Assembly (NCBI RefSeq): GCF_042643145.1
Contig: NZ_JBHRSA010000031.1
Location: 1-64,000, forward strand
Direction of reading: 5' to 3'
Origin: Virgibacillus_O xinjiangensis
Lineage (GTDB): Bacteria; Bacillota; Bacilli; Bacillales; Amphibacillaceae
DNA: 64,000 nt
Below the pieces are notes generated by a model. The model saw only the letters and a program-made list of their open reading frames with translations. It made no database searches and was not told the origin of the DNA. The stretch's first letter is position 1. Every line of letters begins with the position of its first letter. Shown one piece after another: positions 34,124 through 43,147 of the stretch. The translations under genes were made by a program, and so were the position numbers.

Positions 34124-34891
34124 TTAGTGAGCATTGTCACTTCCGAAGAAGTTTTTGAATGCTTGTATATTTGTTGCTCTGTTCATCGCTGCAATGGATG
34201 TTGTCAAAGGAATACCTTTCGGGCAGACTTGCACACAGTTCTGCGCATTTCCACATCCATCAATACCACCGTCTTCCATCAGACCATCCAGCCTTTCACT
34301 CGCATTCATCTCTCCTGTTGGATGAGCGTTGAACAGACGTGCCTGGGAAATAGGTGCTGGTCCAATAAAGTTGGACTTGTCATTCACATTGGGACATGCC
34401 TCAAGGCATACACCGCATGTCATACACTTGGAAAGTTCATATGCCCATTGGCGCTTTTTCTCAGGCATCCTTGGTCCTGGACCAAGATCATGGGTGCCGT
34501 CGATCGGAACCCATGCTTTGACCTGCTTCAAAGCATCAAACATGCGTTCCCTATCTACAATCAAGTCTCTTACTACCGGGAACGTATCCATCGGAGCCAA
34601 ACGAATTGGCTGTTCCAGCTCATCGACCAATGCAGCACAAGACTGTCGAGCTGTACCATTGATGATCATAGAGCATGCACCACAAACTTCCTCCAGACAG
34701 TTCATGTCCCAGTAAACAGGTGATGTTTCCTTGCCATCAGCATTGACAGGGTTTTCCCTGATCGACATCAACCCGGAAATGACGTTCATATTCTTCCGGT
34801 AAGGCACGTTGAATGATTCTTCGTAAGGAGCTGAGTCCGGACTGTCCTGTCTAGTAACGATAAAAGTAACCGTTTTTTGTTCTTCAGCCAT
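34124..34891 (-). CDS. sdhB: Succinate dehydrogenase iron-sulfur subunit
   Basis: SdhB passes electrons from the flavin of SdhA to the haem b/quinone subunit. The 255-residue protein has the 2Fe-2S cysteines in CLEEVCGACSM ... SCAAL (about 65-90), and the 4Fe-4S/3Fe-4S motifs CMTCGVCLEACPNVN (about 155-170) and CVQVCPKG (near 220). It shares one base with the sdhA stop. It ends the sdhCAB operon at the terminator 34078-34104. Confidence 0.97.
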   Translation of the reverse strand: MAEEQKTVTFIVTRQDSPDSAPYEESFNVPYRKNMNVISGLMSIRENPVNADGKETSPVYWDMNCLEEVCGACSMIINGTARQSCAALVDELEQPIRLAPMDTFPVVRDLIVDRERMFDALKQVKAWVPIDGTHDLGPGPRMPEKKRQWAYELSKCMTCGVCLEACPNVNDKSNFIGPAPISQARLFNAHPTGEMNASERLDGLMEDGGIDGCGNAQNCVQVCPKGIPLTTSIAAMNRATNIQAFKNFFGSDNAH

Positions 34892-36657
34892 TACTTCTTA
34901 CTCCCTTCGCTTTTTTTTGTATAGTCACGCTTACGAGGCGGAATCAGAGAAACATCCACATCTTCATAGCTGAATACCGGCGATTCTTTTGAAGGATCAA
35001 AATCTGCGATAGTAGTCTTCAACCACTCTTCGTCATTTCTATCAGGATAAGCTGGTTTGAAATGTGCTCCTCGGCTTTCATTCCGGTTATAAGCCCCAAT
35101 TGTGATGACGCGTGCCAAATGCAGCATGTTTTTCAACTGCCGTGTAAACATGGCACCTTGGTTATTCCAGCGCGATGTATCGTTAATATTGATATGGTTC
35201 CAACGTTCAAGCAATTCTTGGATTTTTTCATCTGTTTTCAGCAATTTATCGTTGTCACGGACAACGGTTACATTGTCCGTCATCCATTCACCGAGCTCCC
35301 TATGGAGACGATAAGCATTCTCTTCCCCATCCATATTCATCATTGCTTCAAACTTCTCTTCTTCTTCCCTTACCCTGGACTCAAACAGGTCATCAGGCAT
35401 ATCATCCGCGTGTTTGTCCAGACCGTCAATGTACTTGATTGCATTTGGACCTGCAACCATGCCACCGTAGATGGCAGAAAGAAGTGAATTGGCTCCAAGC
35501 CTATTGGCTCCGTGTTGGGAATAGTCACATTCACCAGCAGCAAACACGCCTGGAATACTGGTCATTTGGTCATAATCAACCCAAAGGCCGCCCATGGAAT
35601 AATGAACTGCAGGGAAGATTTTCATTGGTACTTTCCGAGGATCTTCCCCGACAAATTTTTCATAGATTTCTATAATGCCACCTAGTTTGACATCGAGCTC
35701 TTTTGGATCTTTATGGGATAGGTCCAGATAAACCATGTTCTCTCCGTTAATGCCCAACTTCTGATTGACACAAACATCGAATATTTCACGTGTCGCAATG
35801 TCACGTGGCACCAGGTTTCCATATGCAGGGTATTTTTCTTCCAGGAAGTACCATGGTTCTCCATCCTTATAGGTCCATACACGGCCACCCTCGCCACGGG
35901 CAGATTCGCTCATCAATCTTAGCTTGTCATCGCCCGGTATGGCTGTCGGGTGAATTTGAATAAACTCACCATTCGCGTACTTGGCTCCCTGCTGATAAAG
36001 TGTACTTGCAGCAGAACCGGTATTGATCATGGAATTAGTGGATTTACCGAATATGATTCCAGGACCACCTGTTGCCATGATCACTGCGTCAGAGCGGAAG
36101 GACTTAATTTCATGGGTTTTGATGTCCTGTCCGACAATACCTCTTCCCCTGCCGTCATCATCTAGAACAGTACCGAGAAATTCCCAGCCTTCATATTTTG
36201 TGACAAGGCCTTCAACTTCAAATCGGCGGACCTGCTCATCCAGCGCGTATAATAACTGTTGCCCTGTTGTAGCACCTGCATAAGCTGTGCGGTGGTGCTG
36301 GGTTCCGCCGAACCTTCGAAAGTCGAGAAGCCCTTCAGGTGTACGGTTGAACATAACACCCATCCGATCCAACATATGTATGATGCTTGGCGCGGCATCC
36401 GCCATCGCTTTCACTGGCGGTTGGTTGGCCAGGAAGTCTCCACCGTAGACAGTATCATCAAAGTGGATTGCAGGCGAATCGCCTTCACCCTTGGTATTTA
36501 CAGCTCCGTTGATTCCGCCTTGGGCACACACAGAGTGAGATCGTTTTACGGGTACAATGGAGAATAAGTCAACATGGACCCCTGCTTCTGCTGCTTTTAT
36601 TGTTGCCATTAACCCGGCGAGACCCCCGCCGACAACAGCTACTTTGCGATTACTCAT
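34891..36657 (-). CDS. sdhA: Succinate dehydrogenase flavoprotein subunit
   Basis: SdhA oxidises succinate to fumarate with covalent FAD. The 588-residue protein has the nucleotide fold VAVVGGGLAGLMA at the start, the FAD-linking histidine region KRSHSVCAQGGINGAVN, and the active-site HPTAIPGD and GGLWVDYDQMT. I choose ATG 36657 because GGGAG precedes it; a GTG 12 bases earlier has no usable site. It follows sdhC closely. Strong likeness to the B. subtilis protein is clear. Confidence 0.98.
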   Translation of the reverse strand: MSNRKVAVVGGGLAGLMATIKAAEAGVHVDLFSIVPVKRSHSVCAQGGINGAVNTKGEGDSPAIHFDDTVYGGDFLANQPPVKAMADAAPSIIHMLDRMGVMFNRTPEGLLDFRRFGGTQHHRTAYAGATTGQQLLYALDEQVRRFEVEGLVTKYEGWEFLGTVLDDDGRGRGIVGQDIKTHEIKSFRSDAVIMATGGPGIIFGKSTNSMINTGSAASTLYQQGAKYANGEFIQIHPTAIPGDDKLRLMSESARGEGGRVWTYKDGEPWYFLEEKYPAYGNLVPRDIATREIFDVCVNQKLGINGENMVYLDLSHKDPKELDVKLGGIIEIYEKFVGEDPRKVPMKIFPAVHYSMGGLWVDYDQMTSIPGVFAAGECDYSQHGANRLGANSLLSAIYGGMVAGPNAIKYIDGLDKHADDMPDDLFESRVREEEEKFEAMMNMDGEENAYRLHRELGEWMTDNVTVVRDNDKLLKTDEKIQELLERWNHININDTSRWNNQGAMFTRQLKNMLHLARVITIGAYNRNESRGAHFKPAYPDRNDEEWLKTTIADFDPSKESPVFSYEDVDVSLIPPRKRDYTKKSEGSKK

Positions 36658-36687
36658 TTGGTAACTCACTCCCTAATTTCTTTATCT

Positions 36688-37308
36688 TTACACTCCGTAA
36701 GCAAACGTGATCAATGATCTGATTCCGATATAACTTACTCCCAGGAACACAAGAATGGTTGCATATGTAGCAATTTGCTGTGATTTAGGTGATTGCGTGA
36801 ATCCCCATGTTACCAGGAAGCTCCATAATCCATTGGCAAAATGGAAAACGGCTGATAGTACACCGATTACATAGAACCAGAACATAAACGGGTTGGTCAA
36901 AATGCCTTCCATCAGACTATAGTCCAAATCTGCATTTCCTAGACCGATCTGTACTCTAGTCTCAAACACATGCCAAGCGATGAATACCAGCGTTATAACA
37001 CCAGTATAGCGTTGCAGTTTGAACATCCAGTTGCGGAAATAACCATATTTGCTTACATTGTTTCGTGCGGTGAATACAATGTAAACCCCCAAAATGGCAT
37101 GGAATAAAATCGGAATGTAAATTACCACGATTTCCAACAACAGTCTGAATGGCAGGTCATGCATAACGCCCGCTGCCGCATTAAAACTTTCCTCCCCATA
37201 CACAGCGAAATGGTTGATAACCAAGTGCTGCACTAGAAAGATCCCGATTGGAACTACCCCCAGCAGGGAGTGCAGCCTCCTGTACCCAAATTCACGATGT
37301 TCTGCCAT
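36688..37308 (-). CDS. sdhC: Succinate dehydrogenase cytochrome b558
   Basis: SdhC is the dihaem membrane anchor that reduces menaquinone. The 206-residue protein has five membrane segments and the histidines expected for the two b haems: VQHLVINHF (about 27-33), LFHAILGVY (about 70), IAWHVFETR (about 113) and VFHFANGLW (about 155). ATG 37308 has a GGGGGG-rich site upstream. It heads sdhCAB behind a leader of about 117 bases with repeats at 37356-37407. Confidence 0.97.
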   Translation of the reverse strand: MAEHREFGYRRLHSLLGVVPIGIFLVQHLVINHFAVYGEESFNAAAGVMHDLPFRLLLEIVVIYIPILFHAILGVYIVFTARNNVSKYGYFRNWMFKLQRYTGVITLVFIAWHVFETRVQIGLGNADLDYSLMEGILTNPFMFWFYVIGVLSAVFHFANGLWSFLVTWGFTQSPKSQQIATYATILVFLGVSYIGIRSLITFAYGV

Positions 37309-37355
37309 GTTTCTCCCCCCTTAGTTTAACTCGATAGTTTTTGGTTGCGATTACA

Positions 37356-37407
37356 TAGACAATACAACCAAAATAGACAATTATCACTTTTTTTGGTTTA
37401 TTGTCTA
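37356..37407 (-). repeat. Inverted and direct repeats in the sdhC leader
   Basis: The element TAGACAAT occurs at 37356-37363 and 37374-37381 on the plus strand and inverted at 37400-37407. The outer copies extend into a longer inverted repeat (TAGACAATACAACCAAAA against TTTTTGGTTTATTGTCTA, one base gap) able to form a stem of about 16 bp. It is downstream of the predicted transcription start, so it would be in the sdhC mRNA leader. There is no U-tract after it. It may be an operator or an RNA control element. Confidence 0.65.
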
Positions 37408-37432
37408 ATAATGCAAATTTAATAACATGTTT

Positions 37433-37461
37433 ATTGTACTTCTATCTTTATAAAGCGTCAA
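37433..37461 (-). promoter_or_regulatory. Sigma-A promoter of sdhCAB
   Basis: On the minus strand TTGACG (37456-37461), 17 bases, TACAAT (37433-37438). The start would be near 37426. Confidence 0.7.
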
Positions 37462-37533
37462 GAAAAGGCGGTCGGTAATTTTAAGATTTAGATAGTTTAA
37501 TAGAAAGGGATTTCAGGTATGGCAAATGGATAC

Positions 37534-37562
37534 TTGCTTAATATGATATTTACATAGATAAT
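37534..37562 (+). promoter_or_regulatory. Sigma-A promoter of yslB
   Basis: TTGCTT (37534-37539), 17 bases, GATAAT (37557-37562), about 70 bases before the yslB start. With the sdh promoter it accounts for the 324-base sdhC-yslB gap. Confidence 0.5.
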
Positions 37563-37632
37563 ATAGACTGGCAGTAATTTTAACTGACACCGTCGTCAGT
37601 TTGAACCGTTTCAGCAAGAAAGGATGAACCTT

Positions 37633-38073
37633 TTGGCACAAAAACAAAATGCAATCCCTTTATCCCAGTTGGAAGAACTCCATACAAGCGGGGCAGGCTA
37701 TGATATATTGCGGTACATTGGCCTCCCAGAGATATTGGGGGCAGAATCCCCCGCACTTCTTTACTTTTTGGGGAGGAACCTTGCAAGGAAGTTTCAAATC
37801 GAGCAGCTGGAGGATATTTATTACCTCTTTGATCAGATGGGTTGGGGAAAAATCGAGTTGGTCAAAGAAAAAAGAAAAGAAATGACATTTCACCTTCTGG
37901 CCGACAGTGTAGTCAGGCGGCTGAGTTCATCTTCTTTTCAGGCGGATTTTCGTATGGAAGCCGGTTTTCTTGCAGAAGCCGTACATATGTTGAAAGGCAC
38001 GGAATGTGAGTGTGCAGAGGAAATCAATCAGAAGATCCATCAGGTGGAATTCACCGTAGTGTGTGCCACGTAA
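37633..38073 (+). CDS. yslB: YslB-like DUF2507 protein
   Basis: A 146-residue protein resembling B. subtilis YslB (DUF2507), a soluble protein of the heme NO-binding/V4R-like fold with no proven function. Visible landmarks are GYDILRYIGLPEILG, LYFLGRNLARKF, and an acidic C-terminus with cysteines (ECECAEE). I choose the TTG at 37633 because AAAGGA lies eight bases upstream; an ATG nine bases earlier is too close to that site. It is divergent from sdh and convergent with uvrC, as in B. subtilis. Confidence 0.85.
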   Translation: MAQKQNAIPLSQLEELHTSGAGYDILRYIGLPEILGAESPALLYFLGRNLARKFQIEQLEDIYYLFDQMGWGKIELVKEKRKEMTFHLLADSVVRRLSSSSFQADFRMEAGFLAEAVHMLKGTECECAEEINQKIHQVEFTVVCAT

Positions 38074-38109
38074 AAAAAGCAGCAATTCCAAAGTGAATTG
38101 CTGCTTTTT
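38074..38109. terminator. Bidirectional terminator yslB/uvrC
   Basis: A perfect 15-bp stem AAAAAGCAGCAATTC and complement with a six-base loop and A/T runs on both sides. It touches the uvrC stop codon. Confidence 0.9.
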
Positions 38110-39890
38110 CAATCTCCTTTCTCGTTGAGATGTCCTAATATATCTTCTGCTGTATTTTGCGGGATGCCAAGTTTTGTAAAGTCTGTAATACTGGCTTTCT
38201 TAATCTCTGAGACTGATTTGAAGTGACTTAGCAGCAATCTCCTTCTTTTCTCACCGACACCTGGAATTTTATCCAGTTCAGATTGGAAAACACTCTTTCC
38301 CCTTAGCTGACGATGGAAACTGATAGCAAATCGGTGGACTTCATCCTGTATCCGCTGGACAAGATAGAACTCCTGGGACTGCCTGGACAGTGGCACTATT
38401 TCAGGTGGGTAGCCATATAGCAATTCACTAGTTTTGTGCTTATCATCTTTTGCCAGACCGCATAACGGAATATCCAGCCCCAGTTCATTTTCGAGTACAT
38501 CCAGGGCCGCACTCATCTGACCCTTTCCACCATCAACGATAATCAGGTCAGGAAGGCGGAGATTCTCTTTCAGGACTCTTGTATAACGCCTGCGCACCAC
38601 TTCCTTCATGGTTTCATAATCATCCGGACCCTCCACCTGTTTGATTTTATATTTCCGGTATTCCTTTTTATTCGGTTTCCCATCTTCAAAGACTACCATA
38701 GCAGATACTGGATCTGTCCCTTGAATATTGGAGTTGTCAAATGCTTCAATCCTATGTGGCGTCTCAATATGAAGCAGTTCGCCGAGCCCCTCAACCGCTA
38801 GTATTGTTCGTTCTTCATCCCTTTCGATCAGGGAGAACTTCTCTTCCAGTGCAATTTGTGCATTTTTGCCGGCAAGCTCCACCAGTTCCTTCTTTCGCCC
38901 ACGGTAAGGTGTGTGGACATTCACTTCCAGCAAACCTTTCAGCATATCTACATCGGAACCGAGGGGCAACAGAATTTCTTTGGGCATCGGATGATGTTGA
39001 TGGAGATAGAACCGGCCGATGAAACTTATGAACGTTTCCTGAGGGTCATCAAAAAATGGGAATACTGATACATCCCGCTCAATCAGTTTTCCTTGTCTGA
39101 CAAAAAAGGTTTGTACGCACATCCAGCCTTTATCATAGCTGTACCCGAAGACATCCCTGTCCACCCTGTCATTGATCGTCATTTTCTGCCGTTCCATGAC
39201 TGCTTCAATGTGTTGGATCTGATCCCGCAATTCCATTGCTCTTTCAAAATTGAGCTGTTCGCTTGCTTCTTGCATCTTGCTGCTCAGATTCCGTTTGATC
39301 TCCTTATACCCGCCTTGAAGAAATGAAGTAATATCCTGGATGACTTTCCGGTACTCCTCCCGTGTAGGAGGCTTTTCGCTGCATGCCAGGCACTGGCCCA
39401 TATGATAATAGAGGCAGGGGCGGCCAGCAGGGTTATTACACTTTCTTAAAGGGTATAACCGATCCAGCAGTTTCTTGGTTTCCCTCGCCGCAATCACGTT
39501 CGGGTACGGACCGAAATACTTCCCCTTATCTTTTTTCACTTTCCGAGTGATCAGCAAACGCGGATGCCTCTCAGCAGTGATCTTAATATATGGATAGGTT
39601 TTATCATCTTTTAGCATGACGTTATATTTCGGGTCATACTTTTTAATCAAGTTCATTTCTAAAATCAGGGCTTCCATTTCCGAAGAAGTAACCACATATT
39701 CAAAATTCTCAATCTCTTGTACCAGCCGTTGTGTTTTTCGATCATTTGCTCCGGTGAAATAAGAGCGGACCCTGTTCCGCAGCAACTTTGATTTCCCTAC
39801 ATAGATGACTGTTCCATGTTTATCTTTCATTAAATAGCAGCCCGGTTCAGCTGGAAGGACTGCCAGTTTCTCTCTGATTGTCTGATTCAT
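38109..39890 (-). CDS. uvrC: Excinuclease ABC subunit C
   Basis: UvrC makes the two incisions of nucleotide excision repair. The 593-residue protein has the GIY-YIG domain (GCYLMKDKHGTVIYVGKSK, residues about 18-36), a UVR motif (about 200-235), the RNase-H-like C-terminal nuclease (about 390-530, with IEAFDNSNIQG and LIIVDGGKGQ) and helix-hairpin-helix repeats at the end (IPGVGEKRRRLLL, LGIPQNTAEDILGHL). All parts are present. It follows trxA across a hairpin. Confidence 0.98.
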   Translation of the reverse strand: MNQTIREKLAVLPAEPGCYLMKDKHGTVIYVGKSKLLRNRVRSYFTGANDRKTQRLVQEIENFEYVVTSSEMEALILEMNLIKKYDPKYNVMLKDDKTYPYIKITAERHPRLLITRKVKKDKGKYFGPYPNVIAARETKKLLDRLYPLRKCNNPAGRPCLYYHMGQCLACSEKPPTREEYRKVIQDITSFLQGGYKEIKRNLSSKMQEASEQLNFERAMELRDQIQHIEAVMERQKMTINDRVDRDVFGYSYDKGWMCVQTFFVRQGKLIERDVSVFPFFDDPQETFISFIGRFYLHQHHPMPKEILLPLGSDVDMLKGLLEVNVHTPYRGRKKELVELAGKNAQIALEEKFSLIERDEERTILAVEGLGELLHIETPHRIEAFDNSNIQGTDPVSAMVVFEDGKPNKKEYRKYKIKQVEGPDDYETMKEVVRRRYTRVLKENLRLPDLIIVDGGKGQMSAALDVLENELGLDIPLCGLAKDDKHKTSELLYGYPPEIVPLSRQSQEFYLVQRIQDEVHRFAISFHRQLRGKSVFQSELDKIPGVGEKRRRLLLSHFKSVSEIKKASITDFTKLGIPQNTAEDILGHLNEKGD

Positions 39891-39931
39891 TGTACTATTC
39901 AGTCCTTAAATTAAGAATCTTTAATGAAAGA

Positions 39932-39965
39932 TAATCCCTTGCTACAGCTATGTAACAAGGGATTA
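39932..39965 (-). terminator. Terminator after trxA
   Basis: Stem AATCCCTTG-TTAC / GTAG-CAAGGGATT with a short loop, followed by TATCTTTC on the minus strand. The U-tract is weak, so some reading through to uvrC is possible. Confidence 0.65.
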
Positions 39966-39995
39966 TCCATTCATTCTTATTCAATTATACAGGGT

Positions 39996-40310
39996 TTAAG
40001 CATGTTTGTTAATCAAATCAACAAGTGCTTCTTTCGGTTGGAAACCGATAACCTGGTCAACAACTTCTCCATCTTTGAACAAGAGTAATGTCGGGATGCT
40101 CATCACACCGTATTTGCCTGCAGTCTCCTGATTTTCGTCAACATCAAGTTTAACAATCTGTACTTTCTCATCCATTTCACCATCAATTTCTTCAAGGACT
40201 GGAGCAATCATTTTGCAAGGTCCGCACCATGGTGCCCAGAAGTCCGCAAGAACTAACCCCTCTGCAGTTTCTTTTGAGAAATTTTGATCGGTTACATTTA
40301 CAATAGCCAT
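39996..40310 (-). CDS. trxA: Thioredoxin
   Basis: Thioredoxin reduces disulfides in cytoplasmic proteins. The 104-residue protein has the active site FWAPWCGPCKM (Cys 29/32) and the cis-proline motif SIPTLLLF. ATG 40310 has GGAGGAAAA upstream; a 60-base open extension before it has no site. Its upstream region has a sigma-B-type promoter at 40388-40412 and a possible sigma-A -10 TATACT nearer the gene. Confidence 0.98.
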   Translation of the reverse strand: MAIVNVTDQNFSKETAEGLVLADFWAPWCGPCKMIAPVLEEIDGEMDEKVQIVKLDVDENQETAGKYGVMSIPTLLLFKDGEVVDQVIGFQPKEALVDLINKHA

Positions 40311-40387
40311 ATATTTTCCTCCTTGATATTTATCCATTCTTTGGTTGAGTATACCACCGTTAGTATTCACTTGCGAATAGTTTGCTT

Positions 40388-40412
40388 ATACCCATATAAA
40401 GTGGGCTTAAAT
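40388..40412 (-). promoter_or_regulatory. Sigma-B-like promoter of trxA
   Basis: On the minus strand ATTTAA (40407-40412), 13 bases, GGGTAT (40388-40393). This fits the general stress pattern GTTTAA-N12-15-GGGTAT with one mismatch. B. subtilis trxA is also under sigma-B. Confidence 0.55.
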
Positions 40413-40535
40413 TATGACAGTGGTTTACATATGATTCCCGCTCTGATGGGAGGAAAAACCTAGCCTGCGATCAGCACTGCCACGGTATATGTCAGGAACT
40501 TCATGTTATATGGAAATCGTTTTATGGCACCCACA

Positions 40536-41507
40536 TTATTTCATTTTTCTTATCTCCTCCGTCAGCTTCGGAACCACTTCAAATAAGTCTCCGACGATGC
40601 CATAATCCGCAACATTAAAGATATTTGCTTCAGGATCTTTGTTGATGGCCACAATTACCTTGGAATTGGACATTCCGGCGAGATGCTGAATTGCCCCCGA
40701 AATACCAACAGCAATATACAGATCGGGTGTAACTACTTTTCCTGTCTGACCGATCTGCAATGCATAATCACAGTACTCGGCATCACACGCACCCCGGGAA
40801 GCTCCAACAGCACCGCCAAGTTCTTCCGCCAATTCATATAATGGCTTGAAGCCTTCATCGCTCTTTACTCCGCGTCCTCCAGCTACGATCACATTTGCTT
40901 CGGAGAGGTCTACACCTTCAGATGCTTTCCGGACGACATCCTTGATGATTGTCCGGATATCAGTGATATCCACCTCTTTGGAAGCAACTTCACCTGAGCG
41001 AGATTCATCCCTCTCCAATGGAGAGATATTATTCGGACGAATGGTGACGAAGGTCAGCCCATCTGTGATCACTTTCTTTTCAAATGCCTTTCCAGAATAA
41101 ATGGGTCTGGTGAAAGTGACATTATCACCTTCCCCACTGATATCAATTGCATCTGAAATCAGCCCTGTTCCTAGTTTCGCAGCAAGCTTCGGAGTCAGAT
41201 CTTTTCCGACAGAAGTATGGCCCATCACTATACCATCAGGTGATTCATCCTGGATTACTGCAAGCACTGCCTGGCCGTAACCTTCTGAAGTGTAACTGCC
41301 AAGTTGCTCATGCTCAACTATAACAGTGCGATCTGCTCCATAACGGATGATTTCCTCTCCTTGTGCTTGGAGGTTCTTTTCCCCGCAAATGATACCGACC
41401 ACTTCAGCTTCTGCATCTATCTTTTTAGCAGCTGCCACAGCTTCGAATGTTACGTTTCTAAGTTCCCCTTCTCTGCTCTCTCCGATTACGACGATTCTAC
41501 TAGCCAT
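40536..41507 (-). CDS. etfA: Electron transfer flavoprotein alpha subunit
   Basis: EtfA, with EtfB, takes electrons from acyl-CoA dehydrogenases to the respiratory chain. The 323-residue protein has the FAD-binding C-terminal domain: VAGGRGVKSDEGFKPL (near 205), GASRGACDAEY, IGQTGKVVTPDLYIAVGISGAIQHLAGM and IVAINKDPEANIF. It follows etfB by 27 bases and is the last gene of the fatty-acid cluster. Confidence 0.98.
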   Translation of the reverse strand: MASRIVVIGESREGELRNVTFEAVAAAKKIDAEAEVVGIICGEKNLQAQGEEIIRYGADRTVIVEHEQLGSYTSEGYGQAVLAVIQDESPDGIVMGHTSVGKDLTPKLAAKLGTGLISDAIDISGEGDNVTFTRPIYSGKAFEKKVITDGLTFVTIRPNNISPLERDESRSGEVASKEVDITDIRTIIKDVVRKASEGVDLSEANVIVAGGRGVKSDEGFKPLYELAEELGGAVGASRGACDAEYCDYALQIGQTGKVVTPDLYIAVGISGAIQHLAGMSNSKVIVAINKDPEANIFNVADYGIVGDLFEVVPKLTEEIRKMK

Positions 41508-41534
41508 GTCTATTCCCCTTTCTTTATGGAAGGT

Positions 41535-42308
41535 CTACAGTACTTTCTTTTCTTCTTTAAGCAGAGTTACCAGTTCTTTCACCTGATCATCGACTTCACC
41601 TTCAAGGACTTTTCCTGCTTCTTTCTCTGGTGGCAGAAATATATCGATTGTTTTTGTTTTCGCTACCAATTCATCTTCATCCAATTCTAGATCATCGATC
41701 TCCAGTTCCTCGAGTGGTTTCTTTTTGGCTTTCATGATACCCGGTAGGGAAGGATAGCGCGGCTCGTTGAGCCCTTGTTGGCAGGTGACGAGCAATGGCA
41801 GGGAAGATTCAACAATCTCTACGTCACCCTCCACGTCCTTTTCCATCGTTGCTGTATCTCCGTTGATCGTTAATTTGGTGATCGTAGTGACATAAGGGAT
41901 GCCCAAGGCTTCAGCGAGTCTTGGCCCCACCTGGCCGCTTGCTTCATCAATAGCTACATTGCCTGCTAAAATGAGATCTGCTTCCTTATCTTCCAAATAT
42001 GCTTCCAGGATCTTAGCTGTAGTGAATTGGTCTCCTTCCTCCAGGTCTTCCTCTGTATTGATTAACACTGCCTTATCTGCGCCCATTGCGAGGGCAGTGC
42101 GCAGCTGTTTTTCTGCTTCTTCATCCCCTACTGTGATGACAGTCACTTCTCCCCCATGTTCATCCCTTTGGGTGATAGCCTCTTCTATAGCATATTCATC
42201 GTATGGATTGATGATGAATTCCGCTCCATCTTCTTCTATCTGCCCATTTGAAACATTGATTTTTTCTTCTGTATCAAATGTCTTCTTCATTAGTACATAG
42301 ATATTCAT
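41535..42308 (-). CDS. etfB: Electron transfer flavoprotein beta subunit
   Basis: EtfB forms a dimer with EtfA and binds AMP. The 257-residue protein has ALAMGADKAVLI, LILAGNVAIDEASGQVGPRLAEALGIPYVT and the PLLVTCQQGLNEPRYPSLPGIMKAKKKP signature in parts. It follows fadB by 16 bases in the operon. Confidence 0.98.
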   Translation of the reverse strand: MNIYVLMKKTFDTEEKINVSNGQIEEDGAEFIINPYDEYAIEEAITQRDEHGGEVTVITVGDEEAEKQLRTALAMGADKAVLINTEEDLEEGDQFTTAKILEAYLEDKEADLILAGNVAIDEASGQVGPRLAEALGIPYVTTITKLTINGDTATMEKDVEGDVEIVESSLPLLVTCQQGLNEPRYPSLPGIMKAKKKPLEELEIDDLELDEDELVAKTKTIDIFLPPEKEAGKVLEGEVDDQVKELVTLLKEEKKVL

Positions 42309-42324
42309 CCCTTTTCCTCCTCAT

Positions 42325-43098
42325 CTATTTATCTTGAAAATCAGGCTCCCGTTTCTCCAGGAAAGCTTGAACTCCTTCTTTTGCGTCGGCAGAACCGAAA
42401 ACTTCTGCAAAGCTTTCCGCTTCCGCCTTCACTCCTGTACTGAACTGATCAGTATAAGAGTATGGAAGCAGTTTCATAATTGCGTTGATCGAACCCCTGC
42501 TTTTTGCTGCAATATTTTCTGCAAGCCGGGTCGTTTCCTCGATGAGGTCTTCGGTACGGACCACCCGGTTTACCAAACCCGATGCTTTGGCTTCTTCTGC
42601 CGTGATCGGCTGCCCAGTGAGTATCATTTCGTAAGCTTTCGCACTACCTACATACCTTGGAAGACGCTGTGTTCCGGCAAATCCCGGTATGATTCCCAAT
42701 GTTAATTCAGGCAGTCCCAACTTGGTTTCTTCGGCAGCAATCCTCATATGACAGGACATTGCAAGCTCCAGTCCACCACCCAACGCTGCTCCATGAATAG
42801 CAGCAATGACCGGGATCGGATAATGCTCGATCCGATCGAAGAGTTTCTGCCCATTCTCGGATAGTGACTGATAGTCAGCTGCATTTTCCAGTGATGTAAA
42901 TTCCTTGATATCTGCCCCAGCGGAAAAGAATTTGCCATCCCCCTTGATTACTATTGCTTTGACACCTGCGTCCTGCTCCGCCTTGTCCAGATTTTCAGCT
43001 AGTGACTCGATCAGCCCTGTGGACAAAGCATTCGCAGGAGGACTCTGAATAGTTAAGTATGCAACATGATTACTTGATTCATAGAGTATATTCGCCAA
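42325..43098 (-). CDS. fadB: Enoyl-CoA hydratase
   Basis: FadB hydrates enoyl-CoA in beta-oxidation. The 257-residue crotonase-fold protein has the oxyanion-hole motifs FFSAGADIKEF (near 60) and GAALGGGLELAM (near 105), and the catalytic glutamate in LPELTLGIIPGFAGTQRLPR. I choose the TTG at 43098 because GGGGGAAGG precedes it and the length then equals the B. subtilis enzyme. ATG codons up to 33 bases earlier lack a ribosome binding site. It follows fadR by 49 bases. Confidence 0.93.
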   Translation of the reverse strand: MANILYESSNHVAYLTIQSPPANALSTGLIESLAENLDKAEQDAGVKAIVIKGDGKFFSAGADIKEFTSLENAADYQSLSENGQKLFDRIEHYPIPVIAAIHGAALGGGLELAMSCHMRIAAEETKLGLPELTLGIIPGFAGTQRLPRYVGSAKAYEMILTGQPITAEEAKASGLVNRVVRTEDLIEETTRLAENIAAKSRGSINAIMKLLPYSYTDQFSTGVKAEAESFAEVFGSADAKEGVQAFLEKREPDFQDK

Positions 43099-43147
43099 TG
43101 AACCTTCCCCCGCTTCTATCATAATTTTCAAACTAGTGAATCTACCT

